The translations under genes and the position numbers were made by a program. Positions 27,463 through 37,617 of a DNA stretch of 64,000 nt are shown here, piece after piece. How positions within the stretch are numbered: the stretch's first letter is position 1; each line of letters opens with the position of its first letter. This stretch comes from Hansschlegelia plantiphila (lineage in GTDB: Bacteria > Pseudomonadota > Alphaproteobacteria > Rhizobiales > Methylopilaceae), in the NCBI RefSeq assembly GCF_027922265.1, contig NZ_BSFI01000008.1:1-64000 (forward strand), given 5' to 3'. The notes beneath the pieces are model-generated. The model worked only from the letters and a program-made list of their open reading frames with translations. It made no database searches and was not told the origin of the DNA.

Positions 27463-27720
27463 TCAGTCGTCGAATTCGGGCGGCAGCCGGCCGGCGCGGA
27501 ACAGAATCCTGGTCTCTTCGGCCTGCTCGGTGTCGACGTCATAGGCCTGGCTGAGCGCGACCACGCCTGCGAAGCGCGCCTCGGCGCGCTGGGCGCGGGC
27601 CTCGGCCTCGCGCGCGGTGCCGAACTTCAGCGGCGCCTCGGCCCGCAGCTTGCCGCGCTTGTCGAGGCTGTAGGTGAGGACGAGGTGGACGACGTCGCTG
27701 GCCACGGAACCCTCGCTCAA
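27463..27720 (-). CDS. Conserved small hypothetical protein
   Basis: This 85-residue protein (SDVVHLVLTYSLDKRGKLRA, then an Ala/Glu/Arg-rich helix and QAEETRILFRAGRLPPEFDD) shows no signal peptide or membrane segment. Its composition is strongly polar and it is compatible with a helical cytosolic protein. I do not recognise a named family. The stop lies 3 bases from the kinase stop (convergent). Confidence 0.65.
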   Translation of the reverse strand: MSEGSVASDVVHLVLTYSLDKRGKLRAEAPLKFGTAREAEARAQRAEARFAGVVALSQAYDVDTEQAEETRILFRAGRLPPEFDD

Positions 27721-28060
27721 GCGGGACGAGCCCGTACCAAGCCGGCTCCTTGCGGCTTATAAATCAGCCGCGTCGAAAGAAAACCGACTTCTCGCTTGTT
27801 TTCGGATTCCGCGAGTCGCATATTCGCCAAGTCGACGGGAGAGCGGATAATCTGATCCTGCGCTCACAAAACGTTGCGCACCGCAATAGACATTTGCATT
27901 TGCGCGCCGACGCGCCGGCTCTTCCAAGAATAGTCGGCGATATTGATTATCGCCTGCATCGCCGTCGCTGATGACGACGTCCGCCTGAAGCCGACCCTGG
28001 CCTCATCGAGGCCGCGGACCCTGATGCGCCGCGCATGCGGCTAGCTGCTGGAGAGACGTG
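27721..28060. other. Intergenic stretch with no visible gene
   Basis: These 340 bases, between a minus-strand small gene and the plus-strand 43-codon gene, are less GC-rich than the coding neighbours and hold no plausible reading frame. They must carry the promoters of both divergent small genes, but I could not assign -35/-10 elements with confidence. Confidence 0.45.
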
Positions 28061-28192
28061 ATGGCCAAGGCCCAGAAGCGCGGCAACAAGGAAGCCAAGA
28101 AGCCGAAGAAGGTGAAGGAGGCCGCCCCGGCCCCCGCAAGCTTCCTCAAGGGCGCGACCACGCCACAGACGCCGGGCAAGAAGAAGGCCTGA
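28061..28192 (+). CDS. Lysine-rich 43-residue conserved small protein
   Basis: ATG 28061 has GGAGAG about eight bases upstream and leads to a clean 43-codon frame starting [17 protein letters not shown] and ending [13 protein letters not shown] at 28190-28192. It is strongly basic and low-complexity. From memory, similar [16 protein letters not shown] proteins occur across Hyphomicrobiales with no known function. The charge suggests nucleic-acid or ribosome binding, which is inference. Confidence 0.75.
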   Translation: MAKAQKRGNKEAKKPKKVKEAAPAPASFLKGATTPQTPGKKKA

Positions 28193-28421
28193 GCAGGCGC
28201 AGCTCACGGCGTAAGCCGCAGGCGGGCGAGCCGCGATCGTCTCGCCGCACGACCAGGGCGCGAGATTGAGGACGCGCCAGGCGCTGACGTCCCTCGGCTC
28301 GCGCCACCCACAGGATCGGCGCGAGCGCGCCGCCTCCAGCCCCGCAGGATGCGCCGGTGCAAGCGGCGTTCCGCAGGCGGCCGCCATGGACGAAGCGGCG
28401 GGTTAAGTCTATCTCGCGGCC

Positions 28422-29344
<923 letters not shown>

Positions 29345-29348
<4 letters not shown>

Positions 29349-30106
29349 ACTGGCGCGCAGTCCAGGCGATCTACCTGTTCGAGATGGCGCGCGCCTGGCG
29401 CACCGTGATGCAGAGCATCATCTCGCCGGTGATCTCGACCTCGCTCTATTTCGTGGTGTTCGGCGCGGCCATCGGCTCGCGCATCCAGCAGATCGACGGC
29501 GTCGCCTACGGCGCCTACATCGTGCCCGGGCTGATCATGCTGACGCTGCTGACCCAGTCCATCTCCAACGCCTCGTTCGGGATCTACTTCCCGCGCTTCT
29601 CCGGCACGATCTACGAGCTGCTCTCGGCGCCGGTGTCGTTCGTCGAGATCGTGATCGCCTATGTCGGCGCGGCCGCCACCAAGTCGATCCTGATCGGGCT
29701 GATCATGCTGGCGACCGCCTCGCTGTTCGTGCCGATCGAGATCCACCACCCGATCTGGATGGTGTCGTTCCTGATCCTCACCGCGATGACGTTCAGCCTG
29801 TTCGGCTTCATCATCGGCATCTGGGCCGACGGCTTCGAGAAGCTGCAGCTGGTGCCGCTGCTGATCGTGACGCCGCTCACCTTCCTCGGCGGCGCGTTCT
29901 ACTCGATCGACATGCTGCCGCCGTTCTGGCGCGGCGTGTCGCTGTTCAACCCCGTGGTCTATCTCGTCTCGGGATTCCGCTGGAGCTTCTTCGGAAAGTC
30001 CGACGTCGGCGTCGTGGTGAGCCTCGGGATGACGCTGTTCTTCCTCGCGCTCTGCCTGACGGGGGTGCGCTACATCTTCAAGTCGGGGTACCGGCTGAAG
30101 GCCTGA
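29345..30106 (+). CDS. ABC-2 type transporter permease (YadH/NodJ type)
   Basis: This membrane protein has 253 residues and six hydrophobic segments. The family signature includes [38 protein letters not shown] and [19 protein letters not shown]. It starts at ATG 29345, overlapping the ATPase stop by 4 bases. I ignore the longer upstream frame because it is a shadow of the ATPase gene. It pairs with the ATPase in a single exporter. Confidence 0.92.
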
Positions 30107-30124
30107 GCGATCGGCGCAAAGACA

Positions 30125-30215
30125 CCGTCATGCCCGCGTCTTCGCGGGTATCCACGACTTGGACGTCGAGCCCTGCGATCAAGTCGTGGATACCCGGCTG
30201 CGCCGGGCATGACGG
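30125..30215. repeat. Palindromic intergenic repeat (CCGTCATGCCCG type), convergent terminator
   Basis: CCGTCATGCCCG at 30125-30136 is mirrored by CGGGCATGACGG at 30204-30215. Inside this are GTATCCACGACTT (from 30149) and its complement AAGTCGTGGATAC (from 30180). Each arm also folds on itself (CCCGCGTCTTCGCGGG). This two-hairpin layout is the usual form of dispersed palindromic repeats in Hyphomicrobiales. A second element of similar style is at 58519-58629. It separates the permease gene from the convergent TPR gene and probably terminates both. Confidence 0.8.
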
Positions 30216-30223
30216 CTAGCGTC

Positions 30224-31093
30224 TCACCACTGGTCGGTCACCTCAGGCGCCGCCATGCCCCGCTCCCTGCGGGCCTCGCGCTGCTGGACGAACAGCTTGC
30301 GGACATAGACGCCGGGATCGTCGGGGAGCGTCTCCAGCCACTGGCGCGAGGCGAAGATCGTCTTGAGCATCATGCTCTCGCTGCGCAGCGCCGGCTGTTC
30401 GGGCGGGCGGGCGACGTTCATCGCGGACTCGCCGGTGCGGCCGAGACCGGCGGCGGACCCGATCGAGCCGCTCGCCTTCGTGTTCTCCGAGGGATCGCCG
30501 GACTGGGGGGCCCGGCCGCTCTTGAACACCCTGCTCCGACCCGCGGAGTTCGCCTGACGCCCGGAATCGCGGTCGCCGGCGGCGCCCTCGCCGGTCGAGT
30601 TGATCTCGTTCTCGGCGTCCGAGGGCGCTTCGCCGCCGCGCTTGTTGGCGCTGGCGCTGGCGTTCGCGCCGTTCCTGGCGTCGACGGCGTCGGCGCGCCG
30701 CTTCGCCAGAAGCGACTCCACGACAGCGAGGTTGTAGCGAGCGTCCTCGTCGTTCGGGTCGCGTTCGAGCGCGTCGTCGAAGGTTTGCGCCGCCTCCCTG
30801 AGGCGTCCCGAACGGGCGAGCGCCGTGCCGAGATCGTAGAGCTGGCCAGGGAACTCGGCGGCGCGGAACGCCTGCGCCGCCTCCTCGTAACGGCCGCGCT
30901 CGTAGAGCGCCGCGCCCCGCCACGCCGGCCCGCCGAGCATGAGCGCCGCGACCCGCGGCAGCCCGGCCTCGTAGAAGGCGCGGCCGGCGTGCTGCCGCGC
31001 GTCCGTCGCAAACAGGGCCGCCACGATCAGCGCCGCGAGGATAGCGATCCGGATCAAACGCGCACCGAGCCCCGACGGGGCGGACGCCCCCAA
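30224..31093 (-). CDS. TPR protein resembling the TPR part of Bat/VWA-TPR proteins
   Basis: This 289-residue protein has one N-terminal membrane segment (LIRIAILAALIVAALFATD, about 12-30) and two or three tetratricopeptide units (YERGRYEEAAQAFRAAEFPG, YDLGTALARSGRLREAAQTF, YNLAVVESLLAKRR). A low-complexity Ser/Gly/Asn-rich linker (about 130-225) leads to a conserved tail ASRQWLETLPDDPGVYVRKLF. The WxGIALY-TPR-linker-QWLxxxPDDPGxxxRxKF pattern matches the TPR half of aerotolerance (Bat) proteins, which usually follow a VWA protein and MoxR ATPase. Those partners are not present here, so this copy is an orphan. Confidence 0.72.
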   Translation of the reverse strand: MGASAPSGLGARLIRIAILAALIVAALFATDARQHAGRAFYEAGLPRVAALMLGGPAWRGAALYERGRYEEAAQAFRAAEFPGQLYDLGTALARSGRLREAAQTFDDALERDPNDEDARYNLAVVESLLAKRRADAVDARNGANASASANKRGGEAPSDAENEINSTGEGAAGDRDSGRQANSAGRSRVFKSGRAPQSGDPSENTKASGSIGSAAGLGRTGESAMNVARPPEQPALRSESMMLKTIFASRQWLETLPDDPGVYVRKLFVQQREARRERGMAAPEVTDQW

Positions 31094-31198
31094 GCGGCGT
31101 TTCTACAACAAGCCGAGCCGGGCGTCGCGGGAGCGGGGACGATCCTTATGGCCTATTTCCCGGAAGTTGCCGGAAGTGCAGCCAAAGCTTGGGCAGGG

Positions 31199-32536
31199 CT
31201 ACTGCCGCCGGCTGCGGGCCTCCTCGAGTGGATCGTATTTCCCTGACTTCACTGCCTCCCTGCACGCCTCATATGACCGATTGGCGGTAGTGCAGTATTC
31301 GCAGTGAGATGTGAGCTGGAATTGCTTGATCAGCCGTTTCGTCTCGTCGCCTGTTCCCTCGTCAGCGACGATGTCCTTGATCTGCGCGGTTTCTATCTCC
31401 GCGTAGAAGGGGTGGTACCCAACGTAGGCCCCCATCGCATTCTTTGAATTGACCAGCCCACAGACGAAGCTCCTGTCGCGATGGTCTGGTTTCGTGTACT
31501 TGCATGCGCTATGAAAACGAGCGCTCCGGGCGTCATAAAGATCGATCTCGAAATTATCTCTTATCGTTTCGAGCTCTGAAGAGCTTGGCTCCACGCAATC
31601 TTGAGGCTTTTCGATCTCCGCGACTTCCGCGTCGAGCTTTGCCTTCGCTGCACGCTCCTCTTCAGCCCGCTTTTCCTGCTCGATGCGCCTGGCCTCCGCT
31701 TGGTGCTCGGCTTCCTCCTGCGCCTTCTTCTGCTCCTCGGCGCGCCTTGCCTCGTCAAGCCGCCTCTGCTCAGCAGCTTTCCTTGCTTGCTCCTCTTCCG
31801 CGAGCAAGGCCGCACGGTTGTGCGCGTCCATATCACTCTTGAAGCAGCTCACTACCTGCCTCCAGTCAGCGCCGCTCTTCTTGCCGAACCTTTCAAGGCA
31901 TTCCGTCATCATCGTCGATTTGACGGTATCCGCGATGATGTTGTCCTTTATATCCAGATACTCGCGGGCTGCAGAGGTCTGTTCGCCGCGGCAAGCCTCA
32001 GAGCGCTTTTGCGGTTGCCTGCACAGCCTCTGTATGTCCGGTAACATCGCGCCGAGACGCGGATCTTTCACCTCCGCCAAGAGGTCCGGCACTCCGTCGA
32101 AGGGGGCCGGCTGAGTGGTCGCGCTGCCGATCCGCTCGCGGAAAAGCACAATGGCATCCTCTTGGGTCTTCCTGATGCAGAAGAGGCTTGATCCGCAGAG
32201 CTTTCGATGAGCCAGAAACGCTCGCGCAGCGCTAAGCGCAGCCTGCTTATCTTGAGCCTTTAGGGCCTGGAAGAGACGGGTGGTCTCTTGGTCATTGGAA
32301 GAAAGGATCGCGTCACTACAGATCGCTCTCTCGTCAGGAGCTTCGGCCTTTGAACAGTCGAAGCTGGGTGGACCTGCTAGCCCCGCGGACGCAAATATCG
32401 GGATGGCCAGTATAATTAGGATGATCTTCCGTATCCAACGAAGGTATCGTAGCGGCGGATCTTCGCAAGCTTCTAAAGCGGCGATAACAGCGGCCCGCAC
32501 CGAAACGGGATTGGCGGCGGCGTCCGGGGGCGCCAT
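31199..32536 (-). CDS. LprI/DUF1311-like secreted protein with coiled coil
   Basis: The protein has up to 445 residues. After a hydrophobic segment (IRKIILIILAIPIFASAGLA) comes an LprI-type lysozyme-inhibitor-like domain, FDCSKAEAPDERAICSD...LNQALKAQ-style, with paired cysteines. Next are several more cysteines, a long charged Glu/Ala/Arg/Lys coiled coil (about 250-330) and a Cys-containing C-terminal domain with no recognised family. Base composition is clearly lower in GC than its neighbours and codon choice differs, which suggests transfer. The start is uncertain: ATG 32536 has GGGAA nearby but gives a long leader before the signal segment; a GTG closer in is possible. Confidence 0.65.
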   Translation of the reverse strand: MAPPDAAANPVSVRAAVIAALEACEDPPLRYLRWIRKIILIILAIPIFASAGLAGPPSFDCSKAEAPDERAICSDAILSSNDQETTRLFQALKAQDKQAALSAARAFLAHRKLCGSSLFCIRKTQEDAIVLFRERIGSATTQPAPFDGVPDLLAEVKDPRLGAMLPDIQRLCRQPQKRSEACRGEQTSAAREYLDIKDNIIADTVKSTMMTECLERFGKKSGADWRQVVSCFKSDMDAHNRAALLAEEEQARKAAEQRRLDEARRAEEQKKAQEEAEHQAEARRIEQEKRAEEERAAKAKLDAEVAEIEKPQDCVEPSSSELETIRDNFEIDLYDARSARFHSACKYTKPDHRDRSFVCGLVNSKNAMGAYVGYHPFYAEIETAQIKDIVADEGTGDETKRLIKQFQLTSHCEYCTTANRSYEACREAVKSGKYDPLEEARSRRQ

Positions 32537-32566
32537 TGTTCCCGCGCCTTCCAGCGGACGTCTTCG

Positions 32567-32743
32567 ATGATGAAATGGGTGCGTAACGCGCTGGGCCTCG
32601 CGGCGGCCCTCGCGCTGATGGGACTGATGGGCTCGGGCGCGTTCCTGCTGTCCCAGACGACGCCGGACCTCAATCCGGCCTGGTTCTACGGCGGAGCCGG
32701 CATTCTCTACACGATGATCGTGCTGCTCTGGCTGAACCGCTGA
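32567..32743 (+). CDS. Small two-helix membrane protein
   Basis: A 58-residue frame starts at ATG 32567 (a second ATG follows directly). It has two hydrophobic stretches, NALGLAAALALMGLMGSGAF and AWFYGGAGILYTMIVLLWL, separated by a short polar loop. The N-terminus MMKWVRN is positive, so the N-terminus is probably cytoplasmic. No family is recognised. It is convergent with the reductase gene at 32754-33491. Confidence 0.6.
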   Translation: MMKWVRNALGLAAALALMGLMGSGAFLLSQTTPDLNPAWFYGGAGILYTMIVLLWLNR

Positions 32744-32753
32744 AGCGGGCTGT

Positions 32754-33491
32754 CTAGCCGCCATAGCGTTCGGTGCGGATGACCGAGGCGGCCAGACCGC
32801 CGGCGACGAGGCCCGCCGAGGCGGTCTCCACAAACGCGTTCGAGCCGCAGACGAAGGTCCGCAGCGGCGAAGCTGGGAGGCGCGAGAGCGCGTCCGCGGC
32901 GATCGCCGCGTCGACGCGCCGGCCGTGGTCGCCGGCGCGCGACGCCGCTCCGCGCGAGAGCGCGACGACGAAGGCGAAACCGTCGCCGCGAGCCTCGAGC
33001 TCGAGCAGCTCCTCGCGGAACAGCACGTCGTCCCAAGTGCGCGCGGCGACCAGCAGCAGGGTCGGGATGCGCGACCCGCGAGCCGCGCGGTGGCGCGCCA
33101 TCGCCATCAGCGGCGCGACGCCGGACCCCGCTCCGACGAGCAGCAGCGGACCGCCGTCTTCGACGCTCCAGACAAAATGGCCGCCGATCGGCCCGCGAAT
33201 CTCGACCGCGTCGCCGACCGCCGCGACCTCGTGGAAGAAGGCGGAGACCTCGCCCTCCTCCAGCTCCTCGATCGCGAGCTCGACCGACCGGTTGTTCTCA
33301 GGCGCCGAGGCGATCGAATAGCTCCGGCGCGCCTGATAGCCGTCGGCAGCGGTCAGCCGGACATCGACATGCTGACCGGCGCGGAACGCGAAGGGCGGCT
33401 CGGGGGCCAGGAAGAAGCTCGACACCCTGGAAGTCTGCGGGACGATCTTCTCGATCGTCGCGGTGCGCCAGGCTGAGGGGGCGTCGTTCAC
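32754..33491 (-). CDS. Ferredoxin reductase-like FAD/NAD(P)H oxidoreductase
   Basis: This flavoprotein has 245 residues. The FAD-binding motif is RRSYSIASAP (RxYS), the NAD(P)H domain begins GPLLLVGAGSGVAPLMAM, and the C-terminal motif is FVCGSNAFVETA. There is no [2Fe-2S] domain. Its start overlaps the stop of the molybdopterin enzyme gene by 4 bases (33488-33491). The pair probably forms a reductase feeding electrons from NAD(P)H to the molybdenum centre, as a soluble alternative to a membrane haem partner. Confidence 0.88.
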   Translation of the reverse strand: MNDAPSAWRTATIEKIVPQTSRVSSFFLAPEPPFAFRAGQHVDVRLTAADGYQARRSYSIASAPENNRSVELAIEELEEGEVSAFFHEVAAVGDAVEIRGPIGGHFVWSVEDGGPLLLVGAGSGVAPLMAMARHRAARGSRIPTLLLVAARTWDDVLFREELLELEARGDGFAFVVALSRGAASRAGDHGRRVDAAIAADALSRLPASPLRTFVCGSNAFVETASAGLVAGGLAASVIRTERYGG

Positions 33492-34096
33492 GGGTCGTCG
33501 TGGTAGCGCTGCTCGCGCCAGGGGTCGCCAACCATATGGTAGCCGCGCAGCTCCCAGAAGCCCGCGGTGTCAACGTCGGTGAACTGCAGGCCGCTCACCC
33601 ACTTCGCCGACTTCCAGAAATAGAGGTGCGGCACCAGTAGCCGCGCCGGACCGCCATGGTCCGGCGCAAGCGGCTCGCCGTCATATTTCAGCGCGATCAT
33701 CGCCTTGTCTCCGGCGAGGTCGGCGGCAGGCAGGTTGGTCGAGTAGCCGTCGAAGCCATGCGCCAGCACGAAGGGCTTGGCGGCCTCGACGCCGGCCGCC
33801 TTCAGCAGGTCGTCGATCGTCACGCCCTCCCACGCGGTGTCGAGCTTCGACCACGTGGTGACGCAGTGGATGTCCCTGACGTAGGAGGTCTGCGGCAGGG
33901 CGTTGAATTCCTCCCACGTCCATTTGAACACCGGACGCGGGCCGACCTTCAGGGTGAAGCTCCAGTCCTCCAGCTTGATGCGCGGCGTCGGACCGGCCGA
34001 AAGCACGGGGAAGTCGGTCGTCAGCGCCTGCCCTGGCGGTACGCGCGCCGCGACGTCCTCCGGAGTCCGCCGTCCGGTGAAACCACGCGTGATCAT
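33488..34096 (-). CDS. Sulfite oxidase-like molybdopterin oxidoreductase
   Basis: The protein has 202 residues and consists of only the oxidoreductase molybdopterin-binding domain. The molybdenum-ligating cysteine is in RDIHCVTTWSKLD. Typical neighbours are FDGYSTNLP, LKYDGEPLAPDHGGPARLLVPHLYFWKSAKWVSGL and FWELRGYHMVGDPW. I chose ATG 34096, with AGGA upstream, as it matches the usual short N-terminus; the frame is open to 34207. No signal peptide is visible, so it is likely cytoplasmic, unlike MsrP. It is the first gene of a two-gene operon with the flavin reductase. Confidence 0.88.
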   Translation of the reverse strand: MITRGFTGRRTPEDVAARVPPGQALTTDFPVLSAGPTPRIKLEDWSFTLKVGPRPVFKWTWEEFNALPQTSYVRDIHCVTTWSKLDTAWEGVTIDDLLKAAGVEAAKPFVLAHGFDGYSTNLPAADLAGDKAMIALKYDGEPLAPDHGGPARLLVPHLYFWKSAKWVSGLQFTDVDTAGFWELRGYHMVGDPWREQRYHDDP

Positions 34097-34169
34097 GACG
34101 GGATCCTGTTTGCGTCGGGGCGCAGAGTAGCCGTCGGAGCGGCGAAGGCAATTGCGTATCGGCCGGCGT

Positions 34170-34207
34170 CTTGACCAGCCCGAACATGTGAGTAAACATT
34201 CACTCAC
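34170..34207 (+). promoter_or_regulatory. Promoter with TetR-type operator for the aas fusion gene
   Basis: TGTGAGT at 34186-34192 and ACTCACA at 34201-34207 form a perfect 7-8-7 inverted repeat typical of TetR operators of the fatty-acid class. It covers a plausible -10 element (TAAACA, 34192-34197), 16 bases after TTGACC (34170-34175). Binding would block transcription of 34228-38207, whose last gene encodes a TetR regulator. Confidence 0.78.
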
Positions 34208-34227
34208 ACAGGAGCTTCGTTTCGCCC

Positions 34228-37200
34228 ATGATGTTCGCGCTGCTACGCTCCCGCCGGTTCGCGCCGCTGTTCGGCTGCCAGCTGTTCGCCGCGTTCAACG
34301 ACAATTTCGTGAAGAACGCGCTGGTCATCCTGCTGCTGTTCCACATCGGCGGCGCGAGCGGGCCAATGCTGGTGACGCTTGCGGGCGGGCTGTTCATCCT
34401 GCCGTTCTTCGCGCTGTCGGCGCTCGGCGGCGAGCTTGCGGACCGCTACGACAAGGGCCGCGTCGCGCGCTGGACCAAGCTCGCCGAGATCGGCGTCGCG
34501 GTGATCGCGGCAGTCGGCTTCTTCCTCTATTCCGCGGTCCTGCTGTTCCTCGCGCTGTTCCTGACCGGCGTGCTGTCCGCGCTGTTCGGCCCGGTCAAAT
34601 ACGGCATCCTGCCCGACCACCTGAAGCGTGAGGAGCTGGTCGCCGGCAATGCGCTGATCGAGACCGCGACCTTCCTCGCGATCCTGGCCGGCACCGTCGG
34701 CGGCGGGATCATGGTGGCGGAGGCGAGCCCCTACGCGGTCGCCGCGGTCACGCTCGGCGTGTCGGGCCTGGCCTATTTCTGCGCGACGCTGATTCCGCCG
34801 ACAGGCGAAAGCGCGCCGAACCTGAAGATCGAGCGCAACGTCTTCAAGAGCTCGGCGGCCTTGCTGCGCGACCTGAAGCGCGAGCCGCGGCAGTGGATCG
34901 CCTCGATCGCCGTCAGCTGCTTCTGGCTGGTCGGCGCGATCCTGCTCGCGCTCGTGCCGCAGCTCGTGAAGACCGCGATCGGCGGCGACGAGAGCGTCGT
35001 CACGCTGTTCCTCGCCGTGTTCACCATCGGCATCGCGCTCGGCTCGATGGCCGCGGCGCGGCTGAGCGAGCGGCGCATCCTGCTCGCGCTGACCCCGATC
35101 GCGGGCGTCATCGTCGGCGTGTTCTCGCTCGACCTCGCCCTCGCCACCTACGGCATGACGCCCGCCGATCCGCTGATCGGCTGGACGGAGTTCGTGCGCT
35201 CGGCAGCCGACATCCGCATCCTGGTCGACCTTCTGGCGATCGCCGCCGCCGGCGGCCTGTTCGTCGTGCCCGTGTTCGCCTTCCTGCAGTCGGAAGCCGG
35301 CGAAGACCGGCGCGCCCGCGTGGTCGCGGCGAACAACGTGCTGAACGCCGCCTTCATGACCGCGGGCGCGGTCGTGCTGATCGCGCTGCAGGCGGCGGGG
35401 CTGACCACCTCGACGCTGATCGCCCTGCTCGGCGCGCTGTCGATCGCGGGCGCGCCCGTTCTGGGGCGCGCCCTCCCCGGCTCGATGCTGCGCGACACGG
35501 CTCATCTGGCGTTTTCTCTGCTCTACCGGGTCGAGGTGCGCGGCATGGCGAACCTCGAAAAGGCGGGGCCGAAGGCGGTCATCGCGATCAACCATTCGAG
35601 CCTGCTCGACGCGCCGCTGGTGATGTCGCTGCTCGCCGACGAGCCGGTGTTCGCGATCGACAGCGCGATGGCGACGCGGTGGTGGGTGAAGCCCTTCGCC
35701 AACATGGTGCGCGCCTTCCCGATGGACCCCGCGAAGCCGCTCGCGACCCGCGCCCTGATCAATCTGGTGAGGGAGGGAAACCGGCTGGTGATCTTCCCCG
35801 AGGGGCGCATCACCGTCACCGGCTCGCTGATGAAGATCTACGACGGCGCCGGACTGATCGCGGACAAGTCTGACGCGCCGGTCGTGCCGGTGCGGATCGA
35901 GGGGCTCGACCGCTCGCCGTTCTCCTATCTCACGCGCCGCCAGCTCCGGAAGCGGCTGTTCCCGAAGGTCGTCGTCACGATCCTGCCGCCGGAGAAGCTC
36001 GGGGTCGACGCCTCGCTCGTCGGTCGCAGGCGCCGGCAGGCCGCGGGCGCGGCGCTCACCGCTCTGATGTCGCGGATGGTGTTCGCGACCACCGATATCG
36101 ACCGCACCCTGCACGAGGCGACGGTCGCCGCCGCCAAGGCCGAAGGCTTCAGCCAGGTCGCGGTGGCGGACGCGCTGGGCGCCAGGCTCAGCTACCGCAG
36201 GCTGTTCGCCGGCGCCGCGGCGCTGGAGGTGAAGCTGCGAGGGCTCGCAAAGCCGGGCGAGGCCGTCGGCGTGCTGCTGCCGAACACGGCCGCGGTCGCC
36301 CTCGCCTTCCTCGCTCTCCAGCGCGGCGGCCGCGTGCCGGCGATGCTGAACTACACCGCCGGCGCCGCGAACCTCGTCGCGGCGTGCAAGGCGGCGGAGG
36401 CGCGCACGGTGCTCACCTCGCGCGCCTTCATCGAGAAGGGTCGCCTGCAAAAGGAGGAGGCCGCGCTCGGCGGCGCCGTGAGGCTCGTCTATCTCGAGGA
36501 CGTCCGGGACGCGATCGGGCTGGTCGACCGCCTCAAGGGCCTGCTCGCCAGCGGTCGCGCGGCGCGCGGCGACCCGAACGCCCCGGCGGCGATCCTGTTC
36601 ACGTCCGGGTCCGAGGGCGCGCCGAAGGGCGTCGTGCTCAGCCACAGGAACCTGCTGTCTAACGTGGCGCAGGTCGCCGCGCGCATCGACTTCGGGCCGG
36701 CCGACGTCGTGTTCAACGTGCTTCCCGTGTTCCACGCCTTCGGGCTGACCGGCGGCCTGCTGCTGCCGCTGGTCTCGGCGGTGAAGACCGTCCTCTACCC
36801 CTCGCCGCTGCACTACCGGATCGTGCCGGAGATGGTCTACGGCTCGAACGCCACCGTGCTGTTCGGCACCGACACCTTCCTCGCCGGCTACGCCCGCTCC
36901 GCGCACCCTTACGATTTCCGCTCGCTGCGCTTCGTGGTGGCGGGCGCGGAGGCGGTGAAGCTCGAGACGCGCAAGGTCTGGGCCGAGAAGTTCGGGCTGA
37001 GGATTCTCGAAGGCTACGGCGTGACGGAGGCGAGCCCGGTGGTCGCGGTCAACACCCCGATCTTCAACCGCGGCGGGACCGTCGGCCAGTTCCTTCCGGG
37101 CATCGAGCACCGGCTCGCCCCCGTCGAGGGCGTCGAGGACGGCGGTCGGCTGTCGATCCGCGGACCGAACGTCATGCTGGGCTATCTGCGCTCCGAGCGG

Positions 37201-37617
37201 CCCGGCGTGCTGGAGCGGCCGGTCGACGGCTGGCACGACACCGGCGACATCGTCGCGCTCGACGACGCAGGGTTCGTCTCGATCAAGGGCCGCGCCAAGC
37301 GCTTCGCCAAGATCGCGGGCGAAATGGTGTCGCTCGGGCTGGTCGAGGAGACGGCCGCCAGGGCCTGGCCCGAAGCCTCGCACGCCGCCGCCACCGCGCC
37401 CGACCCCCGCAAGGGCGAGCGGGTGGTGCTGGTGACGACGAAGAAGGACGCCGAGCGCGGCGCGCTGCAGGCCGCGTTCCGGCAGGCGGGCCTGCCCGAC
37501 ATCGCGGTCCCGGCGGAGATCGTCACGGTCGGGAAGATTCCGCTGCTGGGCTCCGGCAAGACGGACTATGTCGCGGTCGCGAAGCTCGCGGCCGGATCGA
37601 AGGAGCAGGCGGCGTGA
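34228..37617 (+). CDS. Three-domain LplT-PlsC-acyl-ACP synthetase fusion (lysophospholipid salvage)
   Basis: This chain has 1129 residues. Residues 1 to about 410 form an MFS transporter like LplT, which flips lysophospholipid inward. About 430-620 is a PlsC acyltransferase with the HX4D motif NHSSLLD (about 454-460). About 640-1125 is an AMP-forming acyl-ACP synthetase with the P-loop FTSGSEGAPKGVVLS (about 790). In E. coli LplT and Aas are separate proteins; here transport and re-acylation are in one chain. A TetR gene follows with a 4-base overlap, and a TetR-type operator overlaps the promoter. AGGAG at 34208-34212 is rather far from the ATG, but no better start is visible. Confidence 0.9.
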   Translation: MMFALLRSRRFAPLFGCQLFAAFNDNFVKNALVILLLFHIGGASGPMLVTLAGGLFILPFFALSALGGELADRYDKGRVARWTKLAEIGVAVIAAVGFFLYSAVLLFLALFLTGVLSALFGPVKYGILPDHLKREELVAGNALIETATFLAILAGTVGGGIMVAEASPYAVAAVTLGVSGLAYFCATLIPPTGESAPNLKIERNVFKSSAALLRDLKREPRQWIASIAVSCFWLVGAILLALVPQLVKTAIGGDESVVTLFLAVFTIGIALGSMAAARLSERRILLALTPIAGVIVGVFSLDLALATYGMTPADPLIGWTEFVRSAADIRILVDLLAIAAAGGLFVVPVFAFLQSEAGEDRRARVVAANNVLNAAFMTAGAVVLIALQAAGLTTSTLIALLGALSIAGAPVLGRALPGSMLRDTAHLAFSLLYRVEVRGMANLEKAGPKAVIAINHSSLLDAPLVMSLLADEPVFAIDSAMATRWWVKPFANMVRAFPMDPAKPLATRALINLVREGNRLVIFPEGRITVTGSLMKIYDGAGLIADKSDAPVVPVRIEGLDRSPFSYLTRRQLRKRLFPKVVVTILPPEKLGVDASLVGRRRRQAAGAALTALMSRMVFATTDIDRTLHEATVAAAKAEGFSQVAVADALGARLSYRRLFAGAAALEVKLRGLAKPGEAVGVLLPNTAAVALAFLALQRGGRVPAMLNYTAGAANLVAACKAAEARTVLTSRAFIEKGRLQKEEAALGGAVRLVYLEDVRDAIGLVDRLKGLLASGRAARGDPNAPAAILFTSGSEGAPKGVVLSHRNLLSNVAQVAARIDFGPADVVFNVLPVFHAFGLTGGLLLPLVSAVKTVLYPSPLHYRIVPEMVYGSNATVLFGTDTFLAGYARSAHPYDFRSLRFVVAGAEAVKLETRKVWAEKFGLRILEGYGVTEASPVVAVNTPIFNRGGTVGQFLPGIEHRLAPVEGVEDGGRLSIRGPNVMLGYLRSERPGVLERPVDGWHDTGDIVALDDAGFVSIKGRAKRFAKIAGEMVSLGLVEETAARAWPEASHAAATAPDPRKGERVVLVTTKKDAERGALQAAFRQAGLPDIAVPAEIVTVGKIPLLGSGKTDYVAVAKLAAGSKEQAA

